Part shown: piece by piece, positions 60,246 through 64,000 of the stretch
How positions within the stretch are numbered: position 1 is the first letter of the stretch
How the letters are laid out: each line of letters starts with the position of its first letter
Source of the DNA: Crotophaga sulcirostris
Lineage: Eukaryota; Chordata; Aves; Cuculiformes; Crotophagidae
Assembly (NCBI GenBank): GCA_013397455.1
Contig: VYZB01000520.1
Span: 404,954 to 468,953 of the forward strand
DNA length: 64,000 nucleotides
Direction: 5' to 3'
The notes under the pieces: generated by a model
Told to the model about the DNA's origin: nothing
Seen by the model: the letters and a program-made list of their open reading frames with translations, nothing else
The model's database searches: none
Program-made: the position numbers and the translations under genes

Positions 60246-63200
60246 TTCCTTTGCAGTATTTTATTTTGCTTACCATAGGATGCTCTATATTTGCTAGTAT
60301 CTCAAGACAGAACCTAGATCATCGTTTAATGTACCCTTAACTATCACTTACCCTATCTCTTCATAGGTGCAGGTACTAAGGGAACACCTAAAAGCTTCTT
60401 CATGTAAATTTACTAACCTATTTTTCTGAAGAGCTGTACAATAATATATACTAACACATCCATTCTTGGAAATATTGTCTCCACTGAAAATTTCAAGGCT
60501 ACTTCCAATAATGTGCGTATACCAAAAAAGAAAGGATTGGGCAGTGAAGTGGCATGATTAGTCGTATGGTTAGCCAGAGCTACCATTTACAGATCAAATT
60601 TATCTTTCTGTTTGAAAGATTATGCTATTAAGTTCACTGAATTGGAAAATTAAGTATTGTGAGCCAAATGCTCAGTTAATTTAAATCAAAATAATTTTGA
60701 TGATTTTCCTAAATTTATACTGCATAACATAGAACCTCCCACATCATGGAACTCAGTCATCTATGAATGCAAGCAACTAAGTCATATAAGAACCTTTATT
60801 TTACAACAGCTAAAAATTTGACTGTTTTCTTCATCTCGAAACCATTAATAAAAAATATTGCATTCTTGAAACTAACTGTATATTTTCTGCATGATAACTT
60901 AAAAGAAACGTAATCCTTTCCCCTTCCCCAAAGTCAGGTGTTTTAAAGGTTATTAATTTGACGTCATCCAGAAAAAAATCTCTTGTTAACATTTGAAAGA
61001 TAGTTACAGTAACATTTATTGGTCTGTATGAGGGCTGTTCAATAAACCTGTGTATTGCCAGCCTCTTTAAAAATGTTAATCTCTTTAAAAATAATCGTTG
61101 CATGTTCTACTGCTCTCAGAACAGTGCGGAGTTTGTGGCATTGTTCTACGGGGGGGGATTTAACTGTGAGAAAATCCATCAAAAATTCACTTGACAGGAC
61201 TCTTTCTACACTGGCCCCTTTCCATCCAATTTACTGATTTCTAATAGCTCCCCTTTCCATTTGATAAGATCTACTATATTTTGACTGCTTTTCAAAATAT
61301 TTAGCAGCAGAGTGTTGACAAAAATTATATGAAATATTTCAGTGTATTTTGGTTTTCTGGTCCACAGTACAACTTGGAGAAAATGTAATATTTTCTGCAA
61401 ATTTTTATATACCAGTTAACTCTACCTAGGTTTTTCATATGGATTTATTTTTGCATTTACTGGAAATAACTGAAAATGTCAATCACAGATTTCATTGTGT
61501 GAGTTTTAGATTAAAGTTGGACTAATTTGATTGTCTCCTATGTTTCACATATCTTGCATATCTTTTACTTTACATTTTCCAATCACATAAAAATGTTTGC
61601 TTAATAAAATCAGTCTTCTCAGTCCCTGGGAAAATCTTAAAAATCATAATTTTTTTTCTTTTAATCCTTTGCCAGTCTGAAATGAAGCCCTTAAAACCAC
61701 AGTGAAAGTGTCAAACAACCAGGAAAGGTGATTGAGAGTAAGTTCTACATCAATCAGAAGAGCAAAACAAAATCTTCTTATGCTCACTTTTTCTAGAATT
61801 TGTTTTCAAGTTCAGCAGGACTCTTATTCTCCAAAGCTCATTTTCTTAAATATCTGGGTAATAAGTATTTTATTCCTCCTAAATAAATAAAGTTCAGGTC
61901 TCACCTTTGTTTTGCAAGTGGAATAGTCCAGGTTTGGGGTTTATAAGATAGCAAATTTATGGTACTGGCTTTCATTTGGCAAAAAAAATCCTGAATCCAG
62001 ACTGACTTGGATCTGTCTTCCGAACAGTAATGTGTAAGTGGCCTTAAATAAAAGATTTTACTTAGTGTAAAATGTGAACGGAACATAGCATTTTTTAAAT
62101 CGTGTGTACAAATATTTGTGGATTAAGGTTTTGTCTAATTTTAATTAGCATCCTACAGAGTTTAGTGTTCCTGTCATAGTTCAGAGCAAAGGTTCTCATT
62201 TTAGTGTGTTCGAATTATAACTTTCCATTCAATAAATCATTACACTGAGGGAGGAAAGTAACCCTTATTTAGAGGTGTTGTACCCGTTCTTATCTTTACC
62301 TTTTAGAACTCCATGTAATCAACCGACCAATCTTATGTAGCTTCTGAAGCTACCTTACTCTTTCAGTAATGGTAGGAGGGAGATACATTTTCAGCACAAC
62401 AGTAGTTAAACTGAATTCTGTGAATATTAGTTTCAAAATAATTTGCTATGCTTTTTATATTCTAAATCATTAGCAAGAATTTTAGCCTAGAGATAAAATC
62501 ATGAGTAGTAACACTGCCTTTCTTAAACCCTTCTCTTTCTTATTTTGCTGCTGCATTACAAAGGATTTTGTTATCTGTAAAGCAAAACTTCATTAAAAAT
62601 ACAAACATGTTTTGCTTGGTCTAGCTGACCCAAGAACAGAAATTTTCAAGGATGAAAATGATCTGAGGACAGATTATTCAAAATTTACTTTGGATATCTC
62701 TGTGGTTTTGTATCTTCTCTAAAGAGACTACCTCCAGAAGCTGCTCTTCTCGTCCTATCTGAAATAGTTTTACCTTTCCAAGGTGCCACAGAACAGGAAA
62801 TAGAAATCCTGGCACCTAACTTCTTCAATGCCTACAATTTTGTGTAAGAGTTAATAAAGCATGTTGCATATCTTTGTTTCACATTTGCACACACAGTCTT
62901 TTAACTATTCATCTTGATGAGAATGCAGTTTTCCTGCCAAGTCCACAAGGAGATAAAAATAATTTTTTATCTCCTCTACTGAAGCGATATCGCTTTATGA
63001 TTTGTTTTCTGGTCATTAAGAACACAATTCTGTTCTCTGGATTTCAATATCCCATTGAAAAGAGTCACTATGTGCATTTTTAGCAGTTAATGCACAATAT
63101 GAACTGACAATTAGTAGTAAAACCTCAAAGTGAGAAGCATTAGTCTTTCCAAGTTCCTCTTCTTGTGTTTTTGAAGCATTCCTAGATAGAGAATGCATTT

Positions 63201-64000
63201 GATTTGTAAGAACTTTATCATGCAAAAGCATATTTGGATGTCCTTTGTTACTAACAATGAAATATATATTGCTTTAAAATGTTAGGTTTCTAGATGTTAG
63301 CCAGAGTTTTTAATTGTAAAATGTGTTTCAAATGTTTGATAACTTTTTCTCAAAAGAGTAAACAGCATTTCTGAAGCTTTTCATTGAAAACGTAAAGCTT
63401 TGGGTGTTGAATGCTACATAGCACTATTGTGCTCTACCCATCTTGATTAAAATTTATTTGATCTTAAAACAAAACCAAAGAATACGACTTATTATAATCA
63501 TAGAGAAAATATCCTGTTTCTATATAGGATACCATTGATTCAGAAATGTCTTTGATCTCATTGCAATGTTTAGATAAGTTTCTGTATAGCTGACATATTC
63601 TAAAAACTAAATCTATTAATTCAGTTGACTCAAAACATATGGAATCTCATCTTTGGCGTGCAGCATCATTTACACCAGGGAAAAGGTGCTTCCTCCCTAC
63701 CCATCTGCCATTATGACATTAAATCAGATGCATTATTAATTTTAACCTAAAATCTTCTCAGCACTTTCCCCACCCTGCCACCCCACATAGACATATCTCT
63801 GCCTAACTCCTAAAATAAAAGAACCCAAAAGTAGGAGCAGTTGGGAAGTAACAGTTGTATTCGCAAAGAATGAGCAGAGCCCTGTGATTCAAAGGATGTT
63901 TTTGTATGTATACTGATAGCATTATGTCCTTTAGCATGGTCTGGTGGTGAATTGATACAACACAGCTTTTTCCATTACTCCAAAAAATCAATATTCCTTT
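60246..64000. other. Unique AT-rich sequence to the window end
   Basis: It contains an 18-bp direct repeat (61063-61080 and 61081-61098, CTCTTTAAAAATGTTAAT and CTCTTTAAAAATAATCGT) and a G8 run at 61150-61157. Frames of up to 90 codons (60831-61103, minus) show no recognisable motif. No repeat family was identified. Confidence 0.4.

Noticed and set aside
61027..61100. AGGGCTGTTCAATAAACC as a mariner-type terminus
   Set aside because: There is only a vague resemblance in a few bases. No inverted partner or transposase remnant was found nearby.
1..64000. CRISPR array, prokaryotic operon, tRNA/rRNA or mitochondrial insert
   Set aside because: No regularly spaced identical repeats, ribosome-binding-site/ORF organisation, tRNA-like boxes or rRNA segments were seen. 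The genome is clearly vertebrate.

Overview
The window reads as non-coding nuclear DNA from a bird. The evidence is direct: several CR1 LINE copies with the characteristic 3' end (an 8-bp repeat of the ATTCTATG type next to a GGTTGGAAGGGACC-like block), and two copies of a long terminal repeat of the TG...TTTCAGCTGGGATA type that is widespread in avian genomes. Base composition is AT-rich, and one 28-base run of N (8872-8899) marks an assembly gap. No bacterial, plasmid or organellar features are present. I find no intact protein-coding gene, tRNA, rRNA, known small RNA or CRISPR array. The longest open frames (about 129 codons) are at the length expected by chance in 64 kb and match no family I recognise. 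The window is therefore an intergenic stretch (gene-desert type) or part of a very large intron. The sequence alone cannot say which.

Layout. 1-1000 holds an old solo LTR on the minus strand, enlarged by internal repeats. 1530-2415 holds two decayed CR1 reverse-transcriptase fragments with an unassigned LTR-like block between them. 3776-4000 is a CR1 3' tail. 7120-7790 is an unusually GC-rich block with paired poly(A) signals on the minus strand, possibly a decayed LTR. 8900-9061 is a possible minus-strand exon that runs into the assembly gap. 14112-14174 and 14692-15661 are CR1 copies, the second being the longest and best preserved. 16066-16631 is a clear solo LTR. 17.4-17.9 kb and 20.86-21.18 kb look like candidate conserved regulatory elements. 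22504-22566 is a 3 x 21 bp minisatellite. 23639-23757 is a possible exon with good splice signals on both sides. 28815-29540 is an old CR1 on the plus strand whose catalytic motif is destroyed. 29.5-54 kb is nearly repeat-free, apart from a 3 x 17 bp array at 40485-40535 and a candidate regulatory element near 33.7 kb. 53977-59096 is a CR1 cluster: two same-subfamily copies on the minus strand and one on the plus strand, the last two forming an inverted pair. The remainder to 64000 is AT-rich unique sequence.

There is no operon-like or pathway-level organisation. What can be read is a history of retrotransposition: CR1 copies of different ages, all 5'-truncated or fragmentary, and LTRs reduced to solo form. 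The intervening AT-rich unique DNA contains a few stretches that look constrained. I did not find a new biological system. The items most worth checking are the two candidate exons (23639-23757 and 8900-9061), the GC-rich block at 7.1-7.8 kb and the candidate conserved elements.
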